A stretch of 64,000 nucleotides of DNA from Hymenobacter amundsenii (GTDB lineage: Bacteria > Bacteroidota > Bacteroidia > Cytophagales > Hymenobacteraceae): positions 62,001 to 126,000 of the forward strand of contig NZ_NIRR01000008.1 in NCBI RefSeq assembly GCF_002204745.1. Reading direction: 5' to 3'. Made by a program: the position numbers and the translations under genes. Under the pieces are notes generated by a model. The model had not been told where the DNA came from. It searched no databases and was given only the letters and a program-made list of their open reading frames with translations. Shown piece by piece: positions 36,057-46,729 of this stretch. Every line of letters starts with the position of its first letter. The stretch's first letter is position 1.

Positions 36057-36863
36057 TTATTTGGAGGACATCGGCGACTTGGAATCGAAGGTTTTGAGCA
36101 GGATGGGAATACCAACTGCGAAGCCCACCCCCGAGCCCCGCGAGCGGAACAGCTGGGAACCCGTGCGGGAGTTGTAGGTGTAGTCGAGCTGGGTATGCAG
36201 CAGGTCGGTAAAGCCCTGGTTTACGTACATACTAACATTGAATCGCTCCTTACCAAGCCGGTAAAACCGGGCCGTAACCCCACCGTGAGCGTAAGCGCCC
36301 CACTTGTTGATGATAACCGGGTCGTGCTCGTCAAAGTCGAGCGTGTCTTTTAGGAGAACTGGTCCGAACGAAAGCTTATTATTGGTAAAACCATGTAATC
36401 GACTGGCTCCTATACCTCCCGTAATACTTAATTTTATAGCGTAGAGATACAATAAATTTTCCTGATTAACAGGCTTAAAATTATAGCTCTTTAATTGATA
36501 ATTAAACAAAATAGGAAATCTGTCAAGATTTACTATTGAAGCATTTCCTGCACGCGCACCGCCAAATTCGTTATGCGTAACATCGTCTGGAATTTTTAAT
36601 TTGTAGCCATAACCTGCGCCACCACCGGAGTATCCTGTAGCAATGCTTATTTTATCCGATAACTGATAACGAAATAAAGCGGAAGGGTAAAACTGTAGAA
36701 TAAATTTATGGCCTTTTAATGGACGAGAGCCCAAACCAAAATGGGCACCTTCAGCATAACCATAATCAACTCCTGCTTTAAGATCGAGGTACAGTTTATT
36801 TTGCGATTTTACGATAATTGGAAAAAGAAAAAAAACGCCAAAGGCAATATAACGAAGAGACAT
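36057..36863 (-). CDS. hypothetical outer-membrane beta-barrel protein
   Basis: Predicted secreted protein of 268 residues with a signal peptide (MSLRYIAFGVFFLFPIIVKSQ). The rest is made of aromatic-rich alternating strands (LYLDLKAGVDYGYAEGAHFG, KISIATGYSGGGAGYGYKLK), typical of a small outer-membrane barrel. No named family is recognised. The upstream 500 bases of the gene are AT-rich with codons such as AAA, AAT and ATA, while the last third is GC-rich like the genome. This suggests transfer or a chimera. It has the best promoter in the window, at 36941-36970. Confidence 0.72.
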   Translation of the reverse strand: MSLRYIAFGVFFLFPIIVKSQNKLYLDLKAGVDYGYAEGAHFGLGSRPLKGHKFILQFYPSALFRYQLSDKISIATGYSGGGAGYGYKLKIPDDVTHNEFGGARAGNASIVNLDRFPILFNYQLKSYNFKPVNQENLLYLYAIKLSITGGIGASRLHGFTNNKLSFGPVLLKDTLDFDEHDPVIINKWGAYAHGGVTARFYRLGKERFNVSMYVNQGFTDLLHTQLDYTYNSRTGSQLFRSRGSGVGFAVGIPILLKTFDSKSPMSSK

Positions 36864-36940
36864 GAAGTAATAATTTTAGGTTAAAAAATCAGTCGATATA
36901 TTTACTGATTTGCAGTAAATTGCGATTAGATAAGCGGAAG

Positions 36941-36970
36941 CAAATCTAGAGCCTTTTCAGAAAATAACAA
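36941..36970 (-). promoter_or_regulatory. promoter of the barrel gene (TTG-N19-TAGATTTG)
   Basis: On the minus strand TTG (36968-36970) and TAGATTTG (36941-36948) are exactly 19 bases apart, the ideal Bacteroidota sigma-factor spacing. The leader to ATG 36863 would be about 70 bases and AT-rich. Confidence 0.65.
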
Positions 36971-36996
36971 GTTAATGTAAAAAAATATTACAGCGC

Positions 36997-37034
36997 AAAA
37001 AAGCCTGTCTGCGTTATCGCAGACAGGCTTTCTG
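36997..37034 (-). terminator. Rho-independent terminator of the FdhF/YdeP gene
   Basis: AAAAAAGCCTGTCTGCG and CGCAGACAGGCTTTC pair around a TTAT loop; on the minus strand the stem ends in TTTTTTGCG. It lies 25 bases after the stop. Confidence 0.85.
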
Positions 37035-37058
37035 TTATAAACCAACTAGGCGGTTCAA

Positions 37059-39605
<2,547 letters not shown>

Positions 39606-39666
39606 AAGTAAACGAGCGAAAAAAGCGGTGGGAAAAACGGGTAGCCGAATCGTACGGTTCGGGGGG

Positions 39667-39993
39667 TCAGTGCTTGCAGCCCAGGTCCTTCTCTACCAAG
39701 ATATGCAGCAATTGGTTTTCGGCAACTGCCAATTGCCCGCGCAGACTGATTTCCTCGGAGCCAGCCCAGGCATCGGCCGTTGCGGCGGGCACCAGCACCC
39801 GAATGCGACCCGCCGTGGTTTGCACCGTTAGGGTGGGCGTAGCCGCGTCGCGTTCGAGCGAATAAACGAGGGCCTCAGCGGCTGTTAGGCCCAAAGGTAC
39901 CACCGTTTCGAGCCGGCCAGTAGTCTGGAAAGCCGTTACCTCGGGCGGATCGAGGCGCAGGCGGAGCGTGTTGTCTTCGAGGCGGAGCTTCAT
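39667..39993 (-). CDS. DUF7009 small protein
   Basis: A 108-residue protein matching DUF7009: MKLRLEDNTLRLRLDPPEVTAF at the start, IRVLVPAATADAW in the middle, and HILVEKDLGCKH at the end with a near-terminal Cys. It is small, basic-acidic mixed and cytoplasmic. It lies between the FdhF/YdeP gene and fdhD on the same strand, 61 bases from the former, so it may be an accessory or chaperone of the molybdoenzyme. Nothing in the sequence proves this. Confidence 0.78.
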   Translation of the reverse strand: MKLRLEDNTLRLRLDPPEVTAFQTTGRLETVVPLGLTAAEALVYSLERDAATPTLTVQTTAGRIRVLVPAATADAWAGSEEISLRGQLAVAENQLLHILVEKDLGCKH

Positions 39994-40027
39994 GGGGTTG
40001 CGTTTGTTGAATATACGTCGTTCCTAC

Positions 40028-40194
40028 GTTGCGCCCACTCCCTAGCCCCCTACGCCGCTCCATGCGCGGAATGAAAAAGGAGAAGGGGAACTAGAAGCTA
40101 GTTTCTAGTAATGAAGCAGCCTAAACCATAATCTATTTCTAGTTCCCCCTCACCTTTTCGGAGAGGGGGCTAGGGGGGGGGAGGTGCAACGCAA
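40028..40194. repeat. nested fold-back repeat, family D
   Basis: Imperfect palindrome: CACTCCCTAGCCCCC on the left against GGGGGCTAGGGGG on the right, with an inner AAGGAGAAGGGGAACTAGAA against CTAGTTCCCCCTCACCTTTT and short outer GTTGC/GCAAC ends. It fills the gap between fdhD and the DUF7009 gene. Confidence 0.7.
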
Positions 40195-40198
40195 GGAC

Positions 40199-41056
40199 TT
40201 AGATAATCCGCTCGGGATGCGTGTATACGTTGAAACGCTGCTGACGCACGAAACCGCAGAGCGTAAGGCCGAAGTCGCGGGCGGCGGATACGGCCAACGA
40301 GCTGGGGGCGCCCACGGCCGCCATCACCGGGATACCGGCCACGGCCGCCTTCTGCACTAGCTCGAACGAGGCCCGGCCGCTGACCAGCAGCACCGTGTCG
40401 TGGAGCGGGAGTTGGTCGGCGAGCAGGGCCGCGCCGATGGCTTTGTCGAGGGCGTTGTGGCGGCCCACGTCTTCGCGCAGCAGGCGCAGCTCGCCGGTGG
40501 GCGAAAACAGGGCCGCCGCGTGCAGGCCGCCGGTTTGCTCGAATAGCTCTTGGGCCTCGCGCTGGCGCTCGGGCAAGGCGTGAATGACGCTAGTCGGCAC
40601 CCGCAACCCACCGAGTGGCAGGCGGGGGCAGCCGGCGGCGTGCACAGCCTCGATACTGGTTTTGCCGCAGACCCCGCAGCTGCTGCTGGTGTAAAAGTGG
40701 CGCTCCAGCCGGGGCAGGTCGATGCTGGCGTTGGGGCTGAGCTCGGCCCGCACCACGTTTTCGCGCTCCTCCTCCTTCTCCACGTCGGGGCAGTACAGAA
40801 TGCCCTGCAAGTCGGCCCGGGAGCGAATCAGGCCCTCGGTGAGCAGGAAGCCGGCCACCAGCTCAAAATCGTGGCCCGGCGTGCGCATCGTGATGGAAAT
40901 AGTGCGGTGCTCGCGCTGCCCGGCCGGCCCGTAGCCCACCCGGATTTCGAGCGGCTCCTCGGCGGCCAGCACGTCGGACACTTCGCGCACTTGCTCGCCG
41001 CGCACCTGCTGCACGGTGGCGTATTCGTAGCTGGTCGGCGGCAGGAGGGCTTTCAA
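40199..41056 (-). CDS. fdhD: formate dehydrogenase accessory sulfurtransferase FdhD
   Basis: FdhD, 285 residues, moves sulfur from a cysteine desulfurase to the bis-MGD cofactor of formate dehydrogenases. The signature TSSSCGVCGKTSIEA carries the two catalytic cysteines C127 and C130. SITMRTPGHDFELVAGFLLTEGLI and REDVGRHNALDKAIG are the cofactor-binding motifs of the family. It sits two genes upstream of the FdhF/YdeP gene on the same strand, which ties that enzyme to formate-type chemistry. It diverges from the MoeB-rhodanese gene; the start ATG 41056 is clear. Confidence 0.95.
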   Translation of the reverse strand: MKALLPPTSYEYATVQQVRGEQVREVSDVLAAEEPLEIRVGYGPAGQREHRTISITMRTPGHDFELVAGFLLTEGLIRSRADLQGILYCPDVEKEEERENVVRAELSPNASIDLPRLERHFYTSSSCGVCGKTSIEAVHAAGCPRLPLGGLRVPTSVIHALPERQREAQELFEQTGGLHAAALFSPTGELRLLREDVGRHNALDKAIGAALLADQLPLHDTVLLVSGRASFELVQKAAVAGIPVMAAVGAPSSLAVSAARDFGLTLCGFVRQQRFNVYTHPERII

Positions 41057-41060
41057 AGGG

Positions 41061-41279
41061 GGTAAAAAATAAAAAGTGAGAAATTAAAAATGCAGATTAG
41101 GGGGCGTGGCCGGATGGATTGCAGCGGCCGGAAAGCTGGTGTCGGCCGAGCCAAAGTTGCCGCGAGCCGCCCGTGGCTCAGCTGGGTCGCTAACGCTTAC
41201 TCTTTAACTTTACCAGTCTCCGCAAGTTTTACCGTTCCCCTACTCCATTCTTAAATTTCCACTTTTAATTTTTAATCGA
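41061..41279. repeat. AT-rich inverted pair, family E, around the fdhD/moeB divide
   Basis: The AT-rich text AATAAAAAGTGAGAAATTAA (near 41068-41087) and its near complement TTTCCACTTTTAATTTTTAA (41254-41275) flank the divergent gap between fdhD and the MoeB-like gene. The same family occurs at 48764. The centre is GC-rich and unlike the arms. Confidence 0.6.
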
Positions 41280-41283
41280 AACC

Positions 41284-42378
41284 ATGCTCAGCCCCGAAGA
41301 ACGCCAGACCTACCGCCGCCACCTGCAACTGCCCGAAATTGGGGAGGCGGGGCAGGAACGGCTGAAAGCGGCCCGGGTGCTGGTGGTGGGCGCGGGCGGG
41401 CTGGGCTGCCCGGTGCTGCAATACCTGGCCGCCGCCGGGGTGGGCACGCTCGGCATCGTCGATGCCGATGTGGTGGAGCGCAGCAACCTGCACCGCCAGA
41501 TTCTATTCGGCCCCGCCGATTTGGGCCAGCCCAAGGCCGAGGCCGCCGCCCGGGCCGTGCAGCGCCTCAACCCGCTGGTGCAGGTGCGGGTGCACCGCTG
41601 CCGGGCCGTGCCGGGCAACGTGCGCGAGCTGGTAGCGGCCTACGACGTGGTGGTAGACGGCTCCGACAATTTCCCGACCCGCTACCTGCTCAACGACGCC
41701 TGCGTGCTGCTGGGCAAGCCGTTGGTGTCGGGGGCCATTTACAAGTTCGAGGGGCAGGTGTCGGTGTTCAATTATGAAGGTGGGCCTACCTACCGCTGCC
41801 TGTTTCCGCAGCCGCCCGGCGCGGCCGAGGCTCCCAACTGCGACGCTACCGGGGTGCTGGGCGTGCTGCCCGGCCTCGTGGGCACGGCCCAGGCCACCGA
41901 AACGCTGAAGGTGCTGCTGGGTATCGGGGAGGTGCTTTCGGGCCGGCTCTGGCTTTTCGATGCCCTCACGTTCCAGACCCGTACCCTCAAGTTTGCCCGC
42001 CGCCCCGGGCAGGCAGCCCTGCACTTGGGCACGGCCCCCGCGGCCGACTACGCCGAGGCCTGCGGGGCGGATGTGGCATCGGTGACGGCTGCCGAGCTGG
42101 CGGCGCTGCTCAACTCGGCCCACCCGCCTTTTTTGCTTGATGTACGTGAGGCCCACGAGTACGCCAACGGCCACCTGCCGGGGGCCGTGCTGCTGCCCCT
42201 GGGCGAGCTGGCCAAGGGCGTGGCCAGCTTGCCCCGCCAACATCCGATGGTGGTGTACTGCCACTCGGGCCGCCGCAGCGCCCAGGCCGTGGAGCGCCTG
42301 CAAACCGAGTTCGGGCTGGTGAACCTGCTGAACCTTACGGGTGGCATTGTGGCCTGGCAGGAGAATGTGGCGTCCTAG
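41284..42378 (+). CDS. moeB: MoeB/ThiF-family adenylyltransferase fused to a rhodanese domain
   Basis: E1-like enzyme of 364 residues that adenylates the C-terminal Gly of MoaD (and perhaps ThiS). The nucleotide site VVGAGGLGCP is at 35-43, the Arg/Asn/Asp set is around SNLHRQILFG, and C186 lies in the NCDATGVLGVLPG region. A rhodanese domain follows (about 275-364) with active loop CHSGRRS (C326), so the fusion can also transfer sulfur to form thiocarboxylate. The zinc CxxC pairs of E. coli MoeB are not obvious. It is the first gene of a two-gene unit with the MOT1 transporter and faces fdhD. Confidence 0.88.
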   Translation: MLSPEERQTYRRHLQLPEIGEAGQERLKAARVLVVGAGGLGCPVLQYLAAAGVGTLGIVDADVVERSNLHRQILFGPADLGQPKAEAAARAVQRLNPLVQVRVHRCRAVPGNVRELVAAYDVVVDGSDNFPTRYLLNDACVLLGKPLVSGAIYKFEGQVSVFNYEGGPTYRCLFPQPPGAAEAPNCDATGVLGVLPGLVGTAQATETLKVLLGIGEVLSGRLWLFDALTFQTRTLKFARRPGQAALHLGTAPAADYAEACGADVASVTAAELAALLNSAHPPFLLDVREAHEYANGHLPGAVLLPLGELAKGVASLPRQHPMVVYCHSGRRSAQAVERLQTEFGLVNLLNLTGGIVAWQENVAS

Positions 42379-42481
42379 GGCTGCTGGGTCTGTTCAGATT
42401 CAGCCGCTACCGCGCCCGGCCCTACCTTCGTTCTGCTGAATCGTCCAAGCATACCGTCCCCTCCTCTCAAATCAGTGCCGC

Positions 42482-43648
42482 ATGCTCCTTACCGCTCCGC
42501 CTGCCCATCGTCCCCGCCTGCGCTTCGACCGTAACGAGCTGGCCGGGGCCTTCGGGGATTTAGGCACCGACTTGCCCCTGCTTATCGGCGTTATTGCCGC
42601 TTCGGGGCTGGATAGTGCCGGGGTGCTGATTATGTTCGGGCTGATGCAGCTGTTTTCGGGGCTCTGGTACGGCATGCCCATGCCGGTGCAACCGCTCAAG
42701 GCGTTTGCGGCCCTGGTTATCGCCCAGAAAATCCCCGGCCGCGTCATCTTTGGGGGCGGTCTGGCGGTGGGCGTGGGCATGCTGCTGCTCTCGGTTACGG
42801 GCCTGATTGACGGGCTGGCCCGGCTCGTGCCCAAACCCGTAATTCGGGGCATTCAGTTCGGGCTGGCGCTGCAGCTTTCCACCCTGGCCCTCAAGCAGTA
42901 CGTGCCCGCCGATGGCCTGCCAGGCTACGCGCTGGCGGCGGCGGCGTTTCTGGTAACGGTGGTGCTGCTGGGCAACCGGCGCTGGCCCGCCGCGCTAGTT
43001 GTGCTGGCATTGGGCGTAAGCTACGGCCTGCTCTTCAAGCTCGATCTGGCCACCGCCCAACGCGCTTTGGGCCTGCACCTGCCCACCCCGCGCATCCCGC
43101 AGTGGCCCGATATCCTGACCGGGGCCGTACTGCTGGCGTTGCCCCAGATTCCGTTGTCGCTCGGCAACTCGGTGCTGGCCACCCGCCAGGTAGTGCAGGA
43201 CTACTTTCCCGAGCGGCCCCTCACGGTGCGTAAAATAAGCTTCACCTACGCCCTCATGAACCTCGTGAACCCGTTTCTGGGCGGCTTCCCGGTCTGCCAC
43301 GGCTCGGGCGGCATGGTGGGCCACTACACCTTCGGGGGGCGCACGGGCGGCTCGGTAGTCATCTACGGCGGGCTGTTTCTGGTGCTGGGCCTGTTCTTCA
43401 GCCAGGGTTTCCAGCAAATCGTCCAGATTTTCCCGCTGCCCATCCTCGGCGTGCTGCTCTTCTTCGAAGCCTTGAGCCTAGCCGCTCTATTGCGCGACAT
43501 CAGCGACGCGAAAGCCCACCTGCTGCTGGCGCTACTCACCGGCATTCTGTGCGCCGGCCTGCCCTACGGCTACCTCGTGGGCCTCACGGTGGGTACGGCG
43601 CTGTACTACGCCATGCAACGCGGCTGGGTGGGGGTGGGGAAGAGCTAG
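42482..43648 (+). CDS. MOT1-type molybdate (sulfate) transporter
   Basis: Membrane protein of 388 residues, the MFS_MOT1/sulfate-transporter family that carries molybdate with high affinity in plants and bacteria. The signature FGDLGTDLPLLIGVIAASGL is near residue 23, and the repeat motif PVQPLKAFAALVIAQKIPG near 64 is typical. It shows about ten hydrophobic segments and a conserved GGFPVCHGSGGMVGHYTFGGRTGG loop. Its place among Moco genes, 103 bases after the MoeB fusion, supports molybdate as substrate. Confidence 0.9.
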   Translation: MLLTAPPAHRPRLRFDRNELAGAFGDLGTDLPLLIGVIAASGLDSAGVLIMFGLMQLFSGLWYGMPMPVQPLKAFAALVIAQKIPGRVIFGGGLAVGVGMLLLSVTGLIDGLARLVPKPVIRGIQFGLALQLSTLALKQYVPADGLPGYALAAAAFLVTVVLLGNRRWPAALVVLALGVSYGLLFKLDLATAQRALGLHLPTPRIPQWPDILTGAVLLALPQIPLSLGNSVLATRQVVQDYFPERPLTVRKISFTYALMNLVNPFLGGFPVCHGSGGMVGHYTFGGRTGGSVVIYGGLFLVLGLFFSQGFQQIVQIFPLPILGVLLFFEALSLAALLRDISDAKAHLLLALLTGILCAGLPYGYLVGLTVGTALYYAMQRGWVGVGKS

Positions 43649-43653
43649 CTAGG

Positions 43654-43679
43654 GTAGAGACGCAGCTTTGCGTTTCTAC
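43654..43679. repeat. short fold-back repeat, family B
   Basis: GTAGAGACGCAGC and GCGTTTCTAC pair as a short palindrome 6 bases after the MOT1 stop. The same end sequence forms the 150-bp element at 52985. It may act as the 3' hairpin of the transporter mRNA. Confidence 0.65.
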
Positions 43680-43765
43680 ATCATCTTGCGTGGCTGGTAG
43701 GTAACAACTGCCCAATGGCTGCCAGAATAGAAGCTGGCAGTTAATGGCTATCCACTCATAATTAT

Positions 43766-44598
43766 TCAGTCCTGCTGGGAGGGCACGTACTGGCGGGCCG
43801 GCTTATCGGGCTGGCTGATGCGGTAGAGCACCGATAGTACGAGGTTGTTTTTGGCCACGTTGGTTTGCGGAACGAAGCCAGTCGGGCCGTTGCGGGCGGC
43901 GCTGTAGTTGGCTTGGTTCACCCAGCCGGCCTGCACCGTCCAGTGCTGATCGAACTGGTAACCCGCGCCGGCATACAGGCGGTTACGCTCGAAAAAGGGC
44001 CGCGCGGATTAAAAAACACCTCATCGTAGGCCGAAAGGAAAACCGTTTTGTCGGTAAACGTTTGGTGGTTGAGGGGCAGGAAGGCGTTGAAGCGGTAGCG
44101 CATCCGGTTGCGGTAAGCAAACGCGCCCGTCGGTACCACGTCATCGCGGAACCGGAACCAGCGCTGCTCGATACGGTAGCGGTGTTCGAGTTTGAGGCGG
44201 GCGGTAAACTGCGTGAGGGTCAGCTGCTGCCACAGGCGCCGCTCTACATTGAGCGCGCCGGCTTTCAGGTCGCGGTAGTCGGCCGTGGAGTAGCGCCCCC
44301 CGCCCAGCAGCAGGTTGAAGTTCTTGGCCACACCATAACTAACGCCCGCCTTGAGCTCGGTATAGAAAAACTGGCGCATTACGCCATTAGTGCGGGTCTG
44401 TACCTCGGCGTAGCCGCCCCAGCCCTTCGGGCCGCCGGGTAGCACGGCAGTGGCAATTAGCCACGAACCCCACTGCGGGTCCGTCATTTTGACGCTCTGG
44501 GCCTGAACCGGAGCCAGCCAGGCAACCAGCAGGCTGCCCACAAGCAGGGCGCGGACTAGCCCGCCGACCAGCCGCTGGGAGGATAAATGCGTTATCAT
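43766..44598 (-). pseudogene. DUF2490 outer-membrane protein, frameshifted
   Basis: DUF2490 family barrel-like protein with a signal peptide (LVRALLVGSLLVAWLAPVQAQ). The open frame reads well from ATG 44598 through YDEVFFNPRGPF, then turns into SSVTACMPARV and stops at 43918. The next frame instead continues as FERNRLYAGAGYQFDQHWTV and runs to a stop at 43766 with the proper family end, PARQYVPSQQD. The break is at a run of five T (minus strand, about 43994-43998), where six would restore a 277-residue protein. A sequencing slip or a real mutation are both possible. Its place between MOT1 and an NTF2-like gene offers no clue to its job. Confidence 0.78.
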
Positions 44599-44771
44599 GG
44601 CCCGAAGGTAGCCCCGCGCGGTTGGTTGCAGGCGATAAAAACGGGGCGGCCGTCATGACGGGCGGTGCGCACCAGTCCGGCGGCTGGCAGCGGCCCTGCT
44701 GCCGGGCCCCTTTCGGTAGATACTGCCTATGTTTTCCGATAGTTTTACTCCTGCGCCAACTATCTGTGCCC

Positions 44772-45155
44772 ATGACCATCCTCGCCCAAAATAAGCAGAC
44801 CGCCATTGCCTTTTACGAGCTGATGTTCAACGACTGCCAGCCCGCCGAGGCCATCCGGCGCTACGTGGGGGCCGAGTACATTCAGCACAACCCCCATGTA
44901 GCCAACGGCAAGCAGGGTTTCATCGAGTACCTCGAGCGGATGCAGCGCGAGTACCCCGGCAAGCACGTGACCGTAAAGCGCGCCCTAGCCGAGGGCACCC
45001 ACGTGGTGCTTCACTGCCACCAGCACTGGCCCCACGACCAGGATTACGCCGGCATCGACATCTTCCGCTTCGACGATGAAGGCAAAATAGTGGAGCACTG
45101 GGATGTGCTGCAAGTCGTTCCTGCCGAGGACCAGAGCGGCAACGGGATGTTCTGA
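44772..45155 (+). CDS. nuclear transport factor 2-like (SnoaL) family protein
   Basis: Small NTF2-like protein of 127 residues, the SnoaL-type fold used for isomerase-like enzymes and ligand binding. The helix AFYELMFNDCQPAEAIRRYVG and strands EYIQHNPHV, HVVLHCHQHWPHDQDYAGIDIFRF and IVEHWDVLQVVP are typical; the IQHNP motif is common in this family. ATG 44772 is chosen because the frame upstream has no similarity. No partner gene is obvious. The function is unknown, but it may act as a polyketide-cyclase-like or stress protein. Confidence 0.85.
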   Translation: MTILAQNKQTAIAFYELMFNDCQPAEAIRRYVGAEYIQHNPHVANGKQGFIEYLERMQREYPGKHVTVKRALAEGTHVVLHCHQHWPHDQDYAGIDIFRFDDEGKIVEHWDVLQVVPAEDQSGNGMF

Positions 45156-45157
45156 TT

Positions 45158-45958
45158 TTACCGTCCCGCCAGAATCCGGCGGAGGGCGCGTTGGTAGTCA
45201 GGGTTGTTGGTCATGCCGTTGTGGCCGGCACCCGGTAGGCTGATGAACTCGTCGCCGGGCTTGAGTGCCTGCTTCAACAGGGCCGTTGATTGGGGGCTGA
45301 TAACTTCGTCCTGGTCGCCGTGGAAGATGATGATGGGAGCCGTGACGCGGGGTAATACCTCGTCGGTGGCCAGCGGGTAGCGCACCACGAAGCCGGGCAC
45401 CCAGGGGTAGTGCTGGCGGGCGGTGGCGCGCACACTGGCGTAGGGAGCCTGCAGAATGAGGAGGCGCGGGTGGTGGCGGGCCGCCAGCCAGGTCGCCGCG
45501 CCCGTGCCCAGGGAGTAGCCCAGTAGCACCGTCCGGTTCTCCGGAAAATCGGCGGCGAGTTGCCGGTAGGCCGTATCCACGTCGGAGAGCAGCTGGGCCT
45601 GGCTGCTGATGCGGCCCTCGCTTTTGCCGTAGCCCCGGTAGTCGAGCAGAAATACGCTGTAACCCAGGTGGGTATAGGTAGCGGCCACCTCACCCCAGCT
45701 ATCCAGCGCGCCGCCGTTGCCGTGCAGGTAGAACACGAGGCCCCGGGCCGAATCGGCCGGGAACAGCAGGCCGTGCAGACGGGTGCCGTCGGCGGTGGGC
45801 AGCCACCGCTCCTCGAAGTGTTGGGCAAACCGGAAGCGGTAACCGGGGGCGAGTTTGGTCGGGAAGAACAGCAGCCGCTCCTGCTGAAAGTATAGCAGCA
45901 CGCACACGGCCACGTAAAGCGCCGCTCCCAGACCCAGCATCCAAAATAATACCTTCAT
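45158..45958 (-). CDS. membrane-anchored alpha/beta hydrolase
   Basis: Alpha/beta hydrolase of 266 residues, the YqiA/BEM46-like group. One N-terminal membrane segment (MKVLFWMLGLGAALYVAVCV) is followed by the extracytoplasmic domain. The nucleophile elbow is GYSLGTGAATWLA, the oxyanion strand FYLHGNGG, the acid HGDQDEVIS and the base GAGHNGMTN. The family acts on esters or thioesters at the membrane; substrate unknown. ATG 45958 is chosen since the frame upstream carries no signal. It is convergent with the NTF2-like gene, with a 2-base gap. Confidence 0.87.
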   Translation of the reverse strand: MKVLFWMLGLGAALYVAVCVLLYFQQERLLFFPTKLAPGYRFRFAQHFEERWLPTADGTRLHGLLFPADSARGLVFYLHGNGGALDSWGEVAATYTHLGYSVFLLDYRGYGKSEGRISSQAQLLSDVDTAYRQLAADFPENRTVLLGYSLGTGAATWLAARHHPRLLILQAPYASVRATARQHYPWVPGFVVRYPLATDEVLPRVTAPIIIFHGDQDEVISPQSTALLKQALKPGDEFISLPGAGHNGMTNNPDYQRALRRILAGR

Positions 45959-46115
45959 AGCAGTCCAAGGAATACAAACGATGTGTCGCCTTATAGTCAG
46001 GGTCCTCCTGATCAAAGATATTCACTCGTTGTGGTCATGCAGCCACCGTTTCCATTGCTTGCCGTGTGCATGACCTAGAGCGAATTTCAGGTCGGTGTAC
46101 GAGCGTCAGAACAAG

Positions 46116-46207
46116 GTAGGGACGGGGCTTGCCCCCGCCCGCTGCTGGAACGGCCGGTGCTGGCTTCGTTCAATGGCGGGCGGGGACGAGCCCCGCCCCT
46201 GCACCTA
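46116..46207. repeat. fold-back repeat, family C (GGGCTTGCCCCCGCCC)
   Basis: GTAGGGACGGGGCTTGCC on the left pairs with GAGCCCCGCCCCTGCACCTA on the right; inner GCCCCCGCCCG pairs with CGGGCGGGG. It fills the gap before the DUF1294 gene. A second copy is at 60506. Confidence 0.8.
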
Positions 46208-46275
46208 CATCGGGCAACACCTGTATACTAACTTGAAAAGGGCGCTAATTTCCCGCATGCAAACCCTTCAAGCAC

Positions 46276-46554
46276 CTAGAACGGTGCCTGAAAGTAGGGC
46301 CACGTGAAGTAGAGGACCGCCGCTTGCAGCAGCGTCAGCGCCAGGGTAACGCCCCAGAAAGCGGCTTTACGGTTTTTATGGCGCAGCAGGAAAATTGCCG
46401 CCCATGCGCCGGGCGCCGCGCCGGGCAGCGTAACGAGGTGCAGCGTTTTTTCAGCAATGCGCCGCTGGCTGCGTTGGGCTTTCCGTTTATCCAGGGCAAA
46501 AAGCAGAAAACACAGCAGGTTGAAGAACAACAGGCAGCTCAAGAGTACATTCAT
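46276..46554 (-). CDS. DUF1294 small membrane protein
   Basis: A 92-residue protein with the DUF1294 pattern: a hydrophobic start (LLSCLLFFNLLCFLLFALDK), the basic motif DKRKAQRSQRRIAEKTLHLV, a glycine-containing segment GAAPGAWAAIFLLRHKNRKAAF, and a last membrane helix WGVTLALTLLQAAVLYFTWP. Three membrane segments are likely. The role is unknown in all relatives. Confidence 0.87.
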   Translation of the reverse strand: MNVLLSCLLFFNLLCFLLFALDKRKAQRSQRRIAEKTLHLVTLPGAAPGAWAAIFLLRHKNRKAAFWGVTLALTLLQAAVLYFTWPYFQAPF

Positions 46555-46729
46555 GGTGCGGGAGGCGGGCCGTCGGTGGTGTGGCAGACGAAAAGTGCAT
46601 CAGCGGGGCCGCAAGTTATAACGCCAAGCTCAGGCAAACAGCCGGAAAGATCAGGGCGCATTCGTCCTTACACCCAGTAAGCCGCCTGGGCACTGTGCCG
46701 GTGTCAGTACCTGGAATCAGTAGCCCCGC

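Noticed and set aside
43985..44005. Transcriptional slippage restoring the DUF2490 protein
   Set aside because: A five-T run is short for efficient slippage; kept only as a remote possibility.
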